Below the pieces are notes generated by a model. The model was not told the DNA's origin, did not search any database, and was given only the letters and a program-made list of their open reading frames with translations. A DNA stretch of 64,000 bases from Streptomyces ambofaciens ATCC 23877 (GTDB lineage: Bacteria; Actinomycetota; Actinomycetes; Streptomycetales; Streptomycetaceae): positions 1 through 64,000 of the forward strand of contig NZ_CP012383.1 in the NCBI RefSeq assembly GCF_001267885.1. Reading direction: 5' to 3'. The first letter of the stretch is position 1. Every line of letters starts with the position of its first letter. Shown in pieces: positions 32,793 to 41,443 of the stretch. The position numbers were made by a program, and so were the translations under genes.

Positions 32793-32823
32793 GGGGCCTT
32801 CTCGGGCTGGTTGGGATGGGGGG

Positions 32824-32858
32824 GGGCCGCCCGCCGGCTGCGATCGTGCGGGCGGCCC
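32824..32858 (-). terminator. Terminator
   Basis: Ten-bp perfect arms (GGGCCGCCCG / CGGGCGGCCC) lie between two leftward genes, ending the 32924-33577 transcript. Confidence 0.75.
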
Positions 32859-32923
32859 GAACAAGGGGCGGGGGGAGACCGCGCAATCCCCGTAGGGGGC
32901 GTGGGGGGCTGCGCCGATGGAAC

Positions 32924-33577
32924 TTAAGCGGCTGTTGCAGCGGACAGCGTGGAGGTGATGGTCTGCTCGGCGGGCACGTCGTCCATGGCGCGGATCAGCT
33001 CGCACCCGGAGCACTCGCAGCGCCCGCGGCCCGTGACGCCACGTTCGGCGTGGAAGCTCTGACCGAGGTCGGTGATGAATCCGCGGAGCCGAAGAATTTC
33101 CTCCCGCTGCTTCTCCACTAGGCTGATCTCCGGATTCTGCCGCCGGGCCTCTTCCAGCTGACCCTGCCGGTGACCGACCAGACCGGACATCGCCCACTTG
33201 GCCCGCTCGGCAGCAGACTTCAGTTCGCGTGCCTGCTCGACAGGAACCCGGCCGTCGGGGAGTTCGGCGGCACGGTGGATGACGGCGTTGATGCTGTGCG
33301 CGGACTGGGCAACCAGGTGGCCGAGGTACATGCCAGCCCAGGCGATTCGGTCCTCGGCGGCGGCGCGCCGGGCTGCGGCGTACACGGACTGGTCGTGCTT
33401 GACCTGGTCCTGAAGCAGCGAGTTGTAGGCGTTCTCGTGACGACGGGACTCGTTCGCCCAGCGCTCTACTTCTCGGTTGAGTAGGTCGATGTCGGACAGA
33501 TGGTTGACGTTCTCGCCGAGCCGGGCGTACTCGTCGCGGAGGGAGGCGGCCCTTTCGGATGCGCTCATGGACGTCAT
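32924..33577 (-). CDS. Coiled-coil protein with Cys pair
   Basis: The 217-residue product is a charged coiled coil over most of its length, ending with RCECSGCEL (about 190), a possible zinc knuckle. It follows the 37-residue ORF. Function unknown. Confidence 0.7.
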   Translation of the reverse strand: MTSMSASERAASLRDEYARLGENVNHLSDIDLLNREVERWANESRRHENAYNSLLQDQVKHDQSVYAAARRAAAEDRIAWAGMYLGHLVAQSAHSINAVIHRAAELPDGRVPVEQARELKSAAERAKWAMSGLVGHRQGQLEEARRQNPEISLVEKQREEILRLRGFITDLGQSFHAERGVTGRGRCECSGCELIRAMDDVPAEQTITSTLSAATAA

Positions 33578-33601
33578 GTGGGACGCCTTCCTGTGGTTGG
33601 T

Positions 33602-33715
33602 CTACTGGCCGTAGTGGTCGGACGGGTCGTCGGGTGCGCTGTCGCGGCTGGTGCAGGGCGTGCCGTGGATGCCGGCGGCCTTGTCTTCGGGGGTGGCGTC
33701 GCAGTCGCAGTGCAT
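33602..33715 (-). CDS. Tiny Cys-containing protein
   Basis: Thirty-seven residues start one base after the preceding stop (TGACATG). MHCDCDATPED and TPCTSRD give three Cys. Position in the coupled chain supports it; function unknown. Confidence 0.5.
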   Translation of the reverse strand: MHCDCDATPEDKAAGIHGTPCTSRDSAPDDPSDHYGQ

Positions 33716-33716
33716 G

Positions 33717-34166
33717 TCAGGCCGCCTCTGCCAGTACCGACTCGTCGACAAGGCCCATCTCCCGCAGGAAGGCCCGCGCGTCGTCCACCATGCCGTCCAC
33801 GTCCGTGCGGTCGTGGTCACCGGCCTGCCAGACCAGGAGCCACTGCCCGGGGTTGAGCCGGTAGTCGTCGGCCAGCTCGGGGTCCGTCTCCTCGGTGGTC
33901 GGGAGACGGAACACGTCCACGCCGTACTCGAGGTAGGCGTTCGGCTGCCGGGTGGCGACGATCAGCGTGGTGTCGGTGGCGACGGTGGTGAGGATCTCCG
34001 CGTTGGGGGTGCCGATCAGGGCGAGGGCCTGGCGGGCGGTGCTGCGTTGGGCGGCTTCGGCTTCGTTGCGGGCCTGGATGTCGAAGAGTTCGCGCTTGCA
34101 GCCGTAGCACTCGGCGAGGAAAGGGCCGGCTTCGGGGTGGCGGCGGCAGGTCTGGTAGGTCGGCAT
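33717..34166 (-). CDS. Protein of unknown function under operator copy 2
   Basis: The 149-residue product has CRRH...CYGCKREL near its start (zinc-like) and a mixed alpha/beta remainder. AGGGGG precedes the ATG. It is the first gene downstream of the operator-promoter at 34226-34243. Confidence 0.7.
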   Translation of the reverse strand: MPTYQTCRRHPEAGPFLAECYGCKRELFDIQARNEAEAAQRSTARQALALIGTPNAEILTTVATDTTLIVATRQPNAYLEYGVDVFRLPTTEETDPELADDYRLNPGQWLLVWQAGDHDRTDVDGMVDDARAFLREMGLVDESVLAEAA

Positions 34167-34211
34167 GGAGTGCCCCCTGGTGGTTCGGGTGGTGTGTTGT
34201 CGGCCCTGCCA

Positions 34212-34250
34212 CTCTAACCCATATTCCATGGCGTACGCCATAGTTCTACA
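34212..34250 (-). promoter_or_regulatory. Promoter with operator copy 2
   Basis: On the minus strand CTATGGCGTACGCCATGG (34243-34226) is followed by AATATGGGTTAG. TATGGG is a likely -10 box and the palindrome lies just upstream of it. The same arrangement recurs at 19.7 and 40.2 kb. Confidence 0.7.
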
Positions 34251-34270
34251 GGGATTCCCGGACACGAAGA

Positions 34271-34298
34271 AGGGGCCCAGCCCGAAGACCAGACCCCT
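34271..34298 (-). terminator. Terminator after ssb
   Basis: AGGGG/CCCCT arms with partial inner pairing lie 18 bp past the ssb stop, followed on the minus strand by TTCTTC. Pairing is imperfect. Confidence 0.5.
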
Positions 34299-34315
34299 CC
34301 ACGCTCAACCGCGGC

Positions 34316-34831
34316 TCAGAACGGCGGGCTATCGTCCCCACCCGCCCACGCGCCGGCGGCCTGCGTACCCGGCACCCCCGACGCCCACGGATCCTCACGA
34401 CCCTCCTGGGACGTCTTCCGCTTCGTCTCCTCGTACTGCTGACGCCCCTGCCCGCCACCACCCGAGCTGGTCTTCTCCACCTTCGCCGTGGCGCTGCGGA
34501 GCGAAACGGCCACCTCGTCCGCCTCCATCTCATAGACCGTCCGCTTGACCCCCTGCTTGTCCTCGTAGGACCGCTGCGACAACCGGCCCTGCACCACCAC
34601 CCGCATCCCACGCGTCAACGTCTCCCCGCAGTTCTCTCCCTGCTGACGCCACACCGACACCGGCAGGTACAGCGTCTGGCCGTCCTCCCACGCCTGCTTG
34701 TCCCGGTTGTACGTCCGCGGGGTCGAAGCGACGGTGAACTTGCAGACCCCCGCCCCGGACGGCGTGTAGCGCAGGGACACCTGCTCGTCCACGACGTTGC
34801 CAACAACGGTGATCACGGTCTCGCCACTCAT
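34316..34831 (-). CDS. ssb: Single-stranded DNA-binding protein
   Basis: The 171-residue product has the SSB OB-fold (about 1-112; [48 protein letters not shown]). A Gly/Gln linker follows and the acidic tip ends DDSPPF, where partner enzymes dock. It is a phage/plasmid SSB that would protect replication or recombination intermediates with RecT and the RuvC-like resolvase. It is the last gene of a leftward set starting near 38.8 kb. Confidence 0.95.
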   Translation of the reverse strand: MSGETVITVVGNVVDEQVSLRYTPSGAGVCKFTVASTPRTYNRDKQAWEDGQTLYLPVSVWRQQGENCGETLTRGMRVVVQGRLSQRSYEDKQGVKRTVYEMEADEVAVSLRSATAKVEKTSSGGGGQGRQQYEETKRKTSQEGREDPWASGVPGTQAAGAWAGGDDSPPF

Positions 34832-34846
34832 TTCAGCTCTCCTTCT

Positions 34847-35767
34847 CTACGCCGCGTACCGGCGGATGGTCTTCGTGGACACTCCGTACTCGCCGGCCAG
34901 CTGCCGGACCGGCTCACCAGCCACAGTCCGCTCACGGACCTGGCTACGCTCCTGCGGCGTCAACCGCGCGTTCCCCGCCTGGTAGCCGCCCGCCAGGGAC
35001 GTATCGGCGTGGCCGCACATGTGCTCCCGCGACGCCTTCAAGCTCTTCGCAGACCGTGCCGCCCGGATCGGGCCGCCACACGACGCGTACCGCTTCCCCG
35101 TCACGATCGACCGGATCGTCTCCCTGTTCGAGCTGTACGACATCGCCAGCTCCACGTCCGTCGCCCCGGCCAGAGCCTTCTCCCGGATCGCCACCACCTC
35201 CTCCGGCGTGAACGTCCGCAGACTCGGCTGCTTCAACGCCGGGAACGCACGGCCACTGCGCTGGTACTGCTTCCGCAGCCGGTTAACCCAGTTCTCCGTC
35301 GTCTTCCGCGGCCACCGGCGCAGATGATCGATGTCGAACAGCGTCATCCCGTTCGCCACGCACTGCTGCACAGCCGTCAGGAACTCCGCATCCGTCAGAT
35401 CGGTGACCCGGAAGCCCTTCATGAACTTGGCGACCGCGACCTGGTCCACGAAGTCCTCGTCCAGGTCACAGTCCGGCTCGGGGGCAAGGTCCCGTACCGA
35501 ACGCTCCTCGGACCACGACGGGACGGTCAGGGAGCCGTGCTCGTCGTGGTCGAGCCAGCCCAGTGCTTTTCCCACCGGTTGGTCCGGGTCGACGAGGCCG
35601 GCGAGGACGACGATCAGGGCGTCCTTCTCCGGCCCGGTCAGACCAGACAGGACCTGGGCGACGTCCTCGGGTCCTCCGTCACCGTGGACGAGGACGGCGA
35701 GGTTCGCCGCTTCGGGCAGCATCCGCTCGGCGAGATCACCACGCTGCTCCGGGCTCAAACGGTTCAT
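34847..35767 (-). CDS. HTH DNA-binding protein
   Basis: The 306-residue product has a helical N-terminus and at least two helix-turn-helix units in its C-terminal half (TPEEVVAIREKALAGATDVE; PQERSQVRERTVAGEPVRQL...YGVSTKTIRRY). The last resembles the resolvase/Hin type. It may be an early regulator or replication protein. Its start overlaps the WhiB stop (ATGA). Confidence 0.75.
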   Translation of the reverse strand: MNRLSPEQRGDLAERMLPEAANLAVLVHGDGGPEDVAQVLSGLTGPEKDALIVVLAGLVDPDQPVGKALGWLDHDEHGSLTVPSWSEERSVRDLAPEPDCDLDEDFVDQVAVAKFMKGFRVTDLTDAEFLTAVQQCVANGMTLFDIDHLRRWPRKTTENWVNRLRKQYQRSGRAFPALKQPSLRTFTPEEVVAIREKALAGATDVELAMSYSSNRETIRSIVTGKRYASCGGPIRAARSAKSLKASREHMCGHADTSLAGGYQAGNARLTPQERSQVRERTVAGEPVRQLAGEYGVSTKTIRRYAA

Positions 35768-36273
35768 GCCGCCCGCACCTCCTCCGCCGCAGCACGCGCA
35801 GACGCCGCGATCATGTCGTTGACCCGGTTCACCGTCTGCACGTTCGTCGACAACGCCGACGCCAACTCCAGGCCGTCCAGGCCCTGCGCCCGCAGCGTCA
35901 GGAACTCGTCCAACCTGGTTGCGTAGATGTGGTCAGCGACGTTCCTGGTCCGGCCGAACGTCGTCCCGGACCGCCTCTTGTGCAGGGCCAGACGCTCCTT
36001 CTCAGTCAGTCCACCCCACACGCCCTGGTCCTGCCGCGTCTCCAACGCCCACGACAGGCAGCGGATCCGGACCGGGCAGCCAGCACAGATCGACTTGGCT
36101 TCCGCAGCCTGCATGCGCGCGTGGACGTTGTCGCCGACCGGGAACCAGAGTTCCGGGTCGTGGCGGCGGCATTCGGCTTCATCGCGCCAGTCGCCGGTGT
36201 CGGCGGGGGTGAGGGTGGGGGTGGGCGCGGCATTCGTCGTGGGGCGGCGGGTGAGGGTGGTGGTGGGGGTCAT
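35764..36273 (-). CDS. WhiB-family iron-sulfur regulator
   Basis: The 169-residue product has the WhiB pattern: AECRRHDPELWFP (first Cys about 35), then CAGCPVRIRC (about 64-73) and the GVWGGLTEKER turn (about 85-95), so four Cys can hold a [4Fe-4S] cluster. The C-terminal half adds a helix-turn-helix-like part (LRAQGLDGLELASALSTNVQ). Phage WhiB proteins can block the host homologue; here it may time the element's own genes. Confidence 0.9.
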   Translation of the reverse strand: MTPTTTLTRRPTTNAAPTPTLTPADTGDWRDEAECRRHDPELWFPVGDNVHARMQAAEAKSICAGCPVRIRCLSWALETRQDQGVWGGLTEKERLALHKRRSGTTFGRTRNVADHIYATRLDEFLTLRAQGLDGLELASALSTNVQTVNRVNDMIAASARAAAEEVRAA

Positions 36274-36866
36274 CGGGTGGCTCCGGGGAGGGTCGGCCAG
36301 GTCGCCTTGTCGAGGGCGGCCCGGTGGGTTTTGGGGAGGTCGGTAATGGGGTGTCCGAGCCAGTCGCGGCCGGCGGCCATGAGGGCGACGGCGTCGGCGG
36401 CGTTGTCGTTGCCGTCGGTGGTCCAGTCGGGGAAGCGGCGGCTGATTTGGTCGATGACGGCGCCCTTGGGGGCGTTGCCTTTGCCGGTGGCGTAGAGGGC
36501 GCGGGCGTTGGGGGCCATGAGGCCGACGGGGATCTCTCGGGCGTTGAGGTAGTTGTAGATCTCCCACCAGAGCCATCCGCGTTCGTGGGCTCCGCCTCCG
36601 CTGCGGGAGACGGCGGGGAGTTCGATGACGACGAGGTCGGGGCGGCCGATGGTGTCGAGGATGAGGGTGCGGACGTGCTGGAGGGCCTCGCGTCGTTCGG
36701 GATGGGGTAGGGCGGTGATGGGGCGCTTCTTGTCGGTCCAGCCGACGACGGTGCACCAGCCGTTGCTGGAGGCGATTCCGGTGGCTGTGAGGGAGGGGTC
36801 GACTCCGATGACGGTGTTCCAGGGGTCTCGGGGGATGTAGCGCTGGTCGGGGGCGGTGAGGGTCAC
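36270..36866 (-). CDS. RuvC-like Holliday junction resolvase
   Basis: The 198-residue product has an RNase H fold: VIGVDPSLTATG (Asp about 23), LVVIELPA (Glu about 84), and NDNAADAVAL near the C-terminus, which together give the acidic metal site of RuvC resolvases. It would cut junctions formed in replication or RecT-driven recombination and trim branched DNA before packaging. GTG start coupled to the neighbouring stop. Confidence 0.8.
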   Translation of the reverse strand: MTLTAPDQRYIPRDPWNTVIGVDPSLTATGIASSNGWCTVVGWTDKKRPITALPHPERREALQHVRTLILDTIGRPDLVVIELPAVSRSGGGAHERGWLWWEIYNYLNAREIPVGLMAPNARALYATGKGNAPKGAVIDQISRRFPDWTTDGNDNAADAVALMAAGRDWLGHPITDLPKTHRAALDKATWPTLPGATR

Positions 36867-37084
36867 AGGGGGATCTCCTGTACGGGTGTGGGGCCGGTTC
36901 GGGTGGTGCGGAGGTGGGTGGCGTGGCCGGGGCGGTTGCCGAGGTGGAGGTGGCCGCACCAGGTGCAGCGGTATTGCTTGAAGTGGGGTCCGCCTTGGCC
37001 GCGTATTTGTCGGGCGCGTCGTCGGGCTGCTTTGCGGCTGGGGAAGGGGGTTTTGCCGTGGCAGGCGGCGAGGTAGGCGTTCAT
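36863..37084 (-). CDS. Small zinc-binding phage protein
   Basis: The 73-residue product has KTPFPSRKAARRRARQIR (basic helix) then YRCTWCGHLHLG, a zinc finger of a type frequent in actinophages. Overlaps both neighbours. Confidence 0.75.
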   Translation of the reverse strand: MNAYLAACHGKTPFPSRKAARRRARQIRGQGGPHFKQYRCTWCGHLHLGNRPGHATHLRTTRTGPTPVQEIPL

Positions 37085-37281
37085 CGGGTGGGTTCGGGGA
37101 GGTGGAGGTCGCGGGCGAGGTTGAGGCGGATGTCGTGGGCGATGGCTTCGTTGTGGAGGAAGCGGACGACGATGGCGAGTCTGCGGCGGTGGCCGGCGAG
37201 GTCGTTCTCGGCGGAGACCAGGTCGGGGTGCCGGTGGTGGAGTTCGTCGGCGAGTTCGGTGACGTAGGCCTGGTCAGCCAT
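37081..37281 (-). CDS. Small helical protein
   Basis: The 66-residue His/Glu-rich helix pair (ELADELHHRHPDLVSAENDL) is coupled to neighbours by 4- and 8-bp overlaps. Unknown function. Confidence 0.65.
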   Translation of the reverse strand: MADQAYVTELADELHHRHPDLVSAENDLAGHRRRLAIVVRFLHNEAIAHDIRLNLARDLHLPEPTR

Positions 37282-37582
37282 GGGGGTGCTCCCGCGTCCA
37301 GGGGCCGTATCCGATACCGAGGGCGAAGGCAACGCGTTGTGCTGCCTGGACGTCGAAGCAGGGCCAGGTGTCGCGGTCGCGCCAGCAGTGGTGTCCGGTT
37401 TCGTCGGGGCCGTGGAGTTCGGCTGTGTCGAGGAGCCAGAGGCTGAGTTGCCCTTCGAGGTATCCGTCGCGGCGGCGGAGTTCGGCTGCTGCGGTGTGGA
37501 GTTCGCTGCGGGGGCTGGTGGGGCCGATGTCGGCGGCGGGCGCCGCGTAGAGGGCTTCGAGCTGGTCTCGGGTGTCAGCCAT
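37274..37582 (-). CDS. Small protein with His/Cys site
   Basis: The 102-residue product is helical with a HHCWRDRDTWPCF patch that could bind metal. Overlaps neighbours by 8 bp on each side. Unknown function. Confidence 0.7.
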   Translation of the reverse strand: MADTRDQLEALYAAPAADIGPTSPRSELHTAAAELRRRDGYLEGQLSLWLLDTAELHGPDETGHHCWRDRDTWPCFDVQAAQRVAFALGIGYGPWTREHPHG

Positions 37583-38144
37583 CGCGGTCTCCGTCCAGGG
37601 CTGCCCGGAGGCGGGAGACAGGGACGGTGTGGGACCAGTCGGTGCCCTCGTAGTCGTCCAGGACCTCGCGGGCCACGGCGATGCGGGCTTCGGCCTGCTG
37701 CCGGAACTCGTGCGGGGTGGGACGGCGGCGGCGCTGGATGGTGACGGTGTAGGAGTCGGCCGGGTTCTGTCCGTCCTGGAGGTCGAGAGCCACGGACGGC
37801 TCGTTGGCGACTATCTCGGTCTCGAGGTAGTTCTGTGCGCCGTAGCTGTTCAGCATGGTCCGCATGGAGGCGACGAGCGTCAGGAGGATCTCGCGGGCGG
37901 GTTCGGTTTCCAGGGTGACGACGCCGTTCTCGATGTTGAGGCCCTTGAAGAGGGTGCCGTCGGCGAGGATCTCGGCGGCGAGGTCTCCGAGGGCGTCCAT
38001 GACGTGGTCGGCGGCCAGGGTGAAGTCGGGCTTGCGACCGGTGCGGCGCCATTCGGTCCAGGAGGCGGCGAGGGCGTTCTGAATGGCGGTGTGGGCCTGG
38101 TTGCGGCGGTGTTCGCGCTGGGTGTCGGTGAGGTCCGTGGTCAC
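37575..38144 (-). CDS. Protein of unknown function
   Basis: The 189-residue product is helical at its ends with a beta-rich middle (FKGLNIENGVVTLETEP; ADSYTVTIQRRRRPTPHEF). GTG start overlaps the preceding stop. No family recognised. Confidence 0.7.
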   Translation of the reverse strand: MTTDLTDTQREHRRNQAHTAIQNALAASWTEWRRTGRKPDFTLAADHVMDALGDLAAEILADGTLFKGLNIENGVVTLETEPAREILLTLVASMRTMLNSYGAQNYLETEIVANEPSVALDLQDGQNPADSYTVTIQRRRRPTPHEFRQQAEARIAVAREVLDDYEGTDWSHTVPVSRLRAALDGDRDG

Positions 38145-38755
38145 GGCTGCGGGTGCTCCTTGGGCTGGTCCTGGTCGGCGCGGGCGGTGAGGACGGCGGC
38201 TATCTCGGCGTGAGACAGGGGCTGGGTGTCGGCTGCGGCGGACCGGGCGCGGGTGAGGGCGTCTCCGAGGGCGCGTACCGCGGGGTTCGGTGCGGCCGGC
38301 GTGGGGGCGGTGTCGGTGCGCTGGTCGCAGAGGGCGGTGATCTGCCGGGCGCGGTGGAGTTCCTGCGCGGTGTGGATGGTGTAGACGTGGGCGGCGCCGT
38401 GGGGGCAGCGGATCGCGGCGTGGAAGGTGGGGGTGTGGTCGGTGGTGGCGTGGGCGGGGGTGTGGGTGATGACGGTGCCGTCGTTGAGTCGGGCGGTGGG
38501 GCCGTGCCAGGTGCGGACGGGGATGGGGAGGCGGGCGGTTGCGGAGGCGAGGGCGGCGCGGGCGGCGGCTTGTTCTTGGGCGCCCATGGGGCCGACGAAC
38601 ACGCGGCGGCGGACGGGGAGGGGTTCGCGAAGGTCGACGATGGTGGTGGCGTTGACGGGAGTGTTTTTGGGGCGGGCTTTGGTGGTGGTTTTGCGGGCCC
38701 GGGGGGTTGTCTTCTTCGCGGTTTGCTTGTTCGCGTTGCGTGTTCTGGTGGCCAT
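38141..38755 (-). CDS. Basic-tailed protein of unknown function
   Basis: The 204-residue product has a strongly basic N-terminus (KQTAKKTTPRARKTTTKARP), like a histone-type DNA-binding tail, then a mixed domain with a TPAHATTDHTP part and a C-terminal helix. It may bind DNA. Confidence 0.7.
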   Translation of the reverse strand: MATRTRNANKQTAKKTTPRARKTTTKARPKNTPVNATTIVDLREPLPVRRRVFVGPMGAQEQAAARAALASATARLPIPVRTWHGPTARLNDGTVITHTPAHATTDHTPTFHAAIRCPHGAAHVYTIHTAQELHRARQITALCDQRTDTAPTPAAPNPAVRALGDALTRARSAAADTQPLSHAEIAAVLTARADQDQPKEHPQP

Positions 38756-38815
38756 CGTGGGCCTCCGTCCTGGGTTGGGGCTGGGTGGTGCTCCGGTGCT
38801 CGTGCTGGGCGGCTG

Positions 38816-39109
38816 CTAGAGGCCGGCTGCGGTCTGTTGGGCGGCGGCCACGATGCAGTCGGCGGCGTGCAGGTGGTCGGCGGGAAGGCGGTAGTCGTCG
38901 TGCTCCCGCTCCGGCTGGCACTGGCAGACCAGGGACTCGATGAAGGCGAGTTCCTTCTTGACGGCGGTCAGCTCGTCCAGGGCTTCGCCGAGTACCTCGG
39001 TGCGGACCGCGTTGTACAAGCGCTCCACGCGGGCATCGGTGGTTTCTCGGGGTGTCCACATGTCGCTGAGGAGGCTGACGTACCGCCGGATCTCGTCGCG
39101 GGCGGTCAT
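38816..39109 (-). CDS. Helical protein with CxC
   Basis: The 97-residue product is helical (DEIRRYVSLLSDMWTPRETT) with VCQCQP. Its start overlaps the next stop (ATGA). Unknown function. Confidence 0.65.
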   Translation of the reverse strand: MTARDEIRRYVSLLSDMWTPRETTDARVERLYNAVRTEVLGEALDELTAVKKELAFIESLVCQCQPEREHDDYRLPADHLHAADCIVAAAQQTAAGL

Positions 39110-39339
39110 GCTGTCTGCTCGTTCTGCGCGAGGGCGTGGGTGACCTGGATCTGGTGGAGGTAGCCGTCGGCGTAGCCCTGGGCCCAGAGGCGGTCGTACT
39201 GGTCGGCCATGGAGGCACGGTCGTGGGCCTGGCGGGCGGGGAGCTTGCTGATGGCGTCGAGTTCGCCGTCGAAGTAGCCGGCGTTGTAGGAGTTGTCGTC
39301 GGCGGAGGTGGCGTCCGTGGTGAAGGTCGGCATGGTCAT
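39106..39339 (-). CDS. Small acidic protein
   Basis: The 77-residue product has a YNAGYFDGELDAI stretch repeated in spirit by YADGYLHQIQV. GAAAGG precedes the ATG. Unknown function. Confidence 0.65.
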   Translation of the reverse strand: MTMPTFTTDATSADDNSYNAGYFDGELDAISKLPARQAHDRASMADQYDRLWAQGYADGYLHQIQVTHALAQNEQTA

Positions 39340-39351
39340 GGTGTGGCCCTT

Positions 39352-39666
39352 TCAGGCGGCGTGGGGGGTGGGGAGGTCGGCGTCGGGCTGGTCCGTGTCG
39401 AGGGCCAGGGCGTGGACACGGATGCGAGGGGAGGCCGGGTTGTCGGGGTCGGTGCGGGTGTGGAGGGTCCACATGCAGACGCCGGAGCCGTGGGGGGCGT
39501 CCTGGCAGGTGATGCGGCCGCCGAGGGCGTACCACCAGGTGGTGAGGTCGTCGAGGCTGGTGGTGAAGACGTGGGCTTCGGTGCCGTGGTCGGTGATGCG
39601 GGCGTGGGGGAGGTTGTTGAGGTCGGCTGCGGTTTCGGCCTGGATGGCGGGGGTGAGGGTGTGCAT
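39352..39666 (-). CDS. Protein of unknown function
   Basis: The 104-residue product has a beta-rich domain (THARITDHG, VFTTSLDDLTTWWYALGG, CMWTLHTRTDPD). AGGGAG precedes the ATG. Similar small proteins occur in actinobacterial phages; function unknown. Confidence 0.65.
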   Translation of the reverse strand: MHTLTPAIQAETAADLNNLPHARITDHGTEAHVFTTSLDDLTTWWYALGGRITCQDAPHGSGVCMWTLHTRTDPDNPASPRIRVHALALDTDQPDADLPTPHAA

Positions 39667-39751
39667 GCGGGGCTCCCTGGTGCGGAGGGTGGCTGCTGGG
39701 GGCCGGCCGCGCGGTGTCGGCTTCACGCGTGGCCGGCCCCGGTCTTGGGGG

Positions 39752-40084
39752 TCAGGCGGTTTCGCGGTGCTGGTCGGCGCACCAGGGGCACTGGTGGCGG
39801 CCGAGGTTGTAGCCGTCGCCGGGTTCGATGACGTGGGCGTCGGGGTCGGCGGCGTCGAAGATGGTGGGGCACCAGCAGGAGCAGCCGCAGCGGCGGATCT
39901 CGGTGCCGTAGGGGATGCGGAGGCCGGCGATGGACGCGGCGGCGAGCATGAGGGCGACGTATTCGCCGTTGTCGGCGGTGTTGTCGGCGAGTTCCATGGC
40001 GTGGTCGAAGCGGTCCTGGTCGTCGGTGCTCAGGGTCCGGTAGTTGGCTTCGAGGCGTGCGGGGGCGTGCGTCATCAGGGCCAT
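39752..40084 (-). CDS. Cys-rich protein under operator copy 3
   Basis: The 110-residue product is helical at first, then has RRCGCSCWCPT and HQCPWCADQH, clear zinc knuckles. It is the first gene downstream of the operator at 40170-40187. Confidence 0.7.
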   Translation of the reverse strand: MALMTHAPARLEANYRTLSTDDQDRFDHAMELADNTADNGEYVALMLAAASIAGLRIPYGTEIRRCGCSCWCPTIFDAADPDAHVIEPGDGYNLGRHQCPWCADQHRETA

Positions 40085-40155
40085 GGGTGGCTCCGGGTGT
40101 TGAAGGGGGGTACTCCGCCTGCCGGTTGAGGGGCTAGGCGTTGTCGGCCCATTCA

Positions 40156-40200
40156 AAGTAGCCCATATTCCATGGCGTTAGCAATAGGTCTACGGGTGTG
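40156..40200 (-). promoter_or_regulatory. Promoter with operator copy 3
   Basis: On the minus strand CTATTGCTAACGCCATGG (40187-40170) is followed by AATATGGGCTAC, matching copy 2 almost base for base, including the TATGGG -10 box. It drives the gene at 39752-40084. Confidence 0.7.
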
Positions 40201-40210
40201 GGCATGAGAA

Positions 40211-40238
40211 AAGCCCCGACCCGGTTCGGGTCAGGGCT
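40211..40238 (-). terminator. Terminator with T-run
   Basis: On the minus strand AGCCCTGACCCG and CGGGTCGGGGCT pair with one mismatch and are followed by TTTTCTCAT. It ends the small HTH gene transcript and isolates operator copy 3. Confidence 0.8.
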
Positions 40239-40264
40239 CTGTGTCTCGGTTGTGCCGGCGGTAG

Positions 40265-40534
40265 TCAGGGCCAGTCGGAGGACGCTCTGAGCTTGGCCGC
40301 GGTCCGCTTGAAGTGGGCGGTGAGGACGTCGGACCAGTCGACGTACTTTACGGATCCGGTGCGGCCACGGACGCTGACCGTTGTGATTCCGTCCTCTTTC
40401 ACCCACCGGCGGATCGTGTCCGGGCGAGCGTCATGCCCGGTGCGGGCGAGGAGTGCGGACGCCTCGTTGTACGTGACCGGTTGCTCGAGGTCCTCGATGG
40501 ACTCGGGGCGCGGGCTGTGGTGCAGTGCGGCCAT
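40265..40534 (-). CDS. Excisionase/MerR-like HTH protein
   Basis: The 89-residue product has a MerR-type winged helix: VTYNEASALLARTGHDARPD (helix-turn-helix), then TIRRWVKEDGITTVSVRGRT. Small proteins of this kind act as excisionases or regulators. It has its own promoter region (40535-40671) and terminator. Confidence 0.7.
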   Translation of the reverse strand: MAALHHSPRPESIEDLEQPVTYNEASALLARTGHDARPDTIRRWVKEDGITTVSVRGRTGSVKYVDWSDVLTAHFKRTAAKLRASSDWP

Positions 40535-40671
40535 GGTGGCGGCCTCCCAGATCAGCGGCCGCAGTTCGCAGCTCCAGCAGCCGATACGGGTGGATGGCGA
40601 GGCATCCGGTGTGGTGGTGGTGTCGTGCGTGTTCAGTTGTGGTGGTGGTTCTTAGACCGGCGGGTGGGGGT

Positions 40672-41211
40672 CTAGGTTGCGTTGCGGCGCCAGATTTCTG
40701 TGCGCTCGATTTTCTGGGCGGCGAGCCGGGCCAATGTCCAGCTGGTGGAGAGGCCTTCGGGGGTGGTGCAGCGGCGGTTGGTGCAGCGGGCGCGGCGTGC
40801 GGCCGAATCCCACATGAGACCCCAGTACCCGCAGCCGGGGCACGGCTGCTTGCAGACCTCGTCGGTCTCGCCGAGGCGTACGGCGTGCTCGAGGCGCTGC
40901 TTTTCGAAGAGGTGCTCGCGGTGTGCCTGCTGGGCCTGGTCGGCGTCGCCGGTCGCGTTGATCGACCACTCGTAGAGGTCGGCGCGGGTGGCGGGCATGG
41001 GGCCGGCGTCGGGGGCTATCTCGCGGGTGAGCGCGATGACTTCGCCGGCCTTCTCGGCGAGGTAGTCGACGAGGCCGATGTTCAGTGGTGCGCCGGCCGT
41101 GGTGGAGGGGTTGCGGCGTTCCTGGGGTCCGTTGGCGGGGTGGTGTCGGAGTTCGGGGGAGTCGAGCAGGCGGAGGGCTTTTGCTGCGGCTGTGGCGGTG
41201 TCTTGGCCCAT
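40672..41211 (-). CDS. Protein with zinc ribbon
   Basis: The 179-residue product is helical at first (LVDYLAEKAGEVIALTREIA) and has CPGCGYWGL...RCTNRRC near the C-terminus, like a phage zinc-ribbon. The gene-free 41212-41443 upstream has an AT-rich promoter-like patch (TTGATC and TGTTCAAC). Confidence 0.65.
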   Translation of the reverse strand: MGQDTATAAAKALRLLDSPELRHHPANGPQERRNPSTTAGAPLNIGLVDYLAEKAGEVIALTREIAPDAGPMPATRADLYEWSINATGDADQAQQAHREHLFEKQRLEHAVRLGETDEVCKQPCPGCGYWGLMWDSAARRARCTNRRCTTPEGLSTSWTLARLAAQKIERTEIWRRNAT

Positions 41212-41443
41212 GTGTCCCCGTCCCCTGTTGCTGGCCGTCCCGTGGGGGCGCATGCGGGGCCTGTGTGGGGCAGGGGCGTGCGCGGGTGGCCGGATGCTGT
41301 TGCTCCGGGTGTTCCGGACGCCCCATCGTGCCACGAACTGGTCGCGTGTTGAACAGAGTGTGGCAAAGGATCAACGGTTGGTTGCTGTTGTTGCAGTTTG
41401 GTGACTGGCGGTAACTGTCAAAACCCCCGGCATATGCGGATGT

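Noticed and set aside
37575..39218. 547-codon frame extending upstream of the 189-residue gene
   Set aside because: The upstream part is Arg/Pro/His-rich shadow of other genes; GTG 38144 overlaps the preceding stop and is the sensible start.
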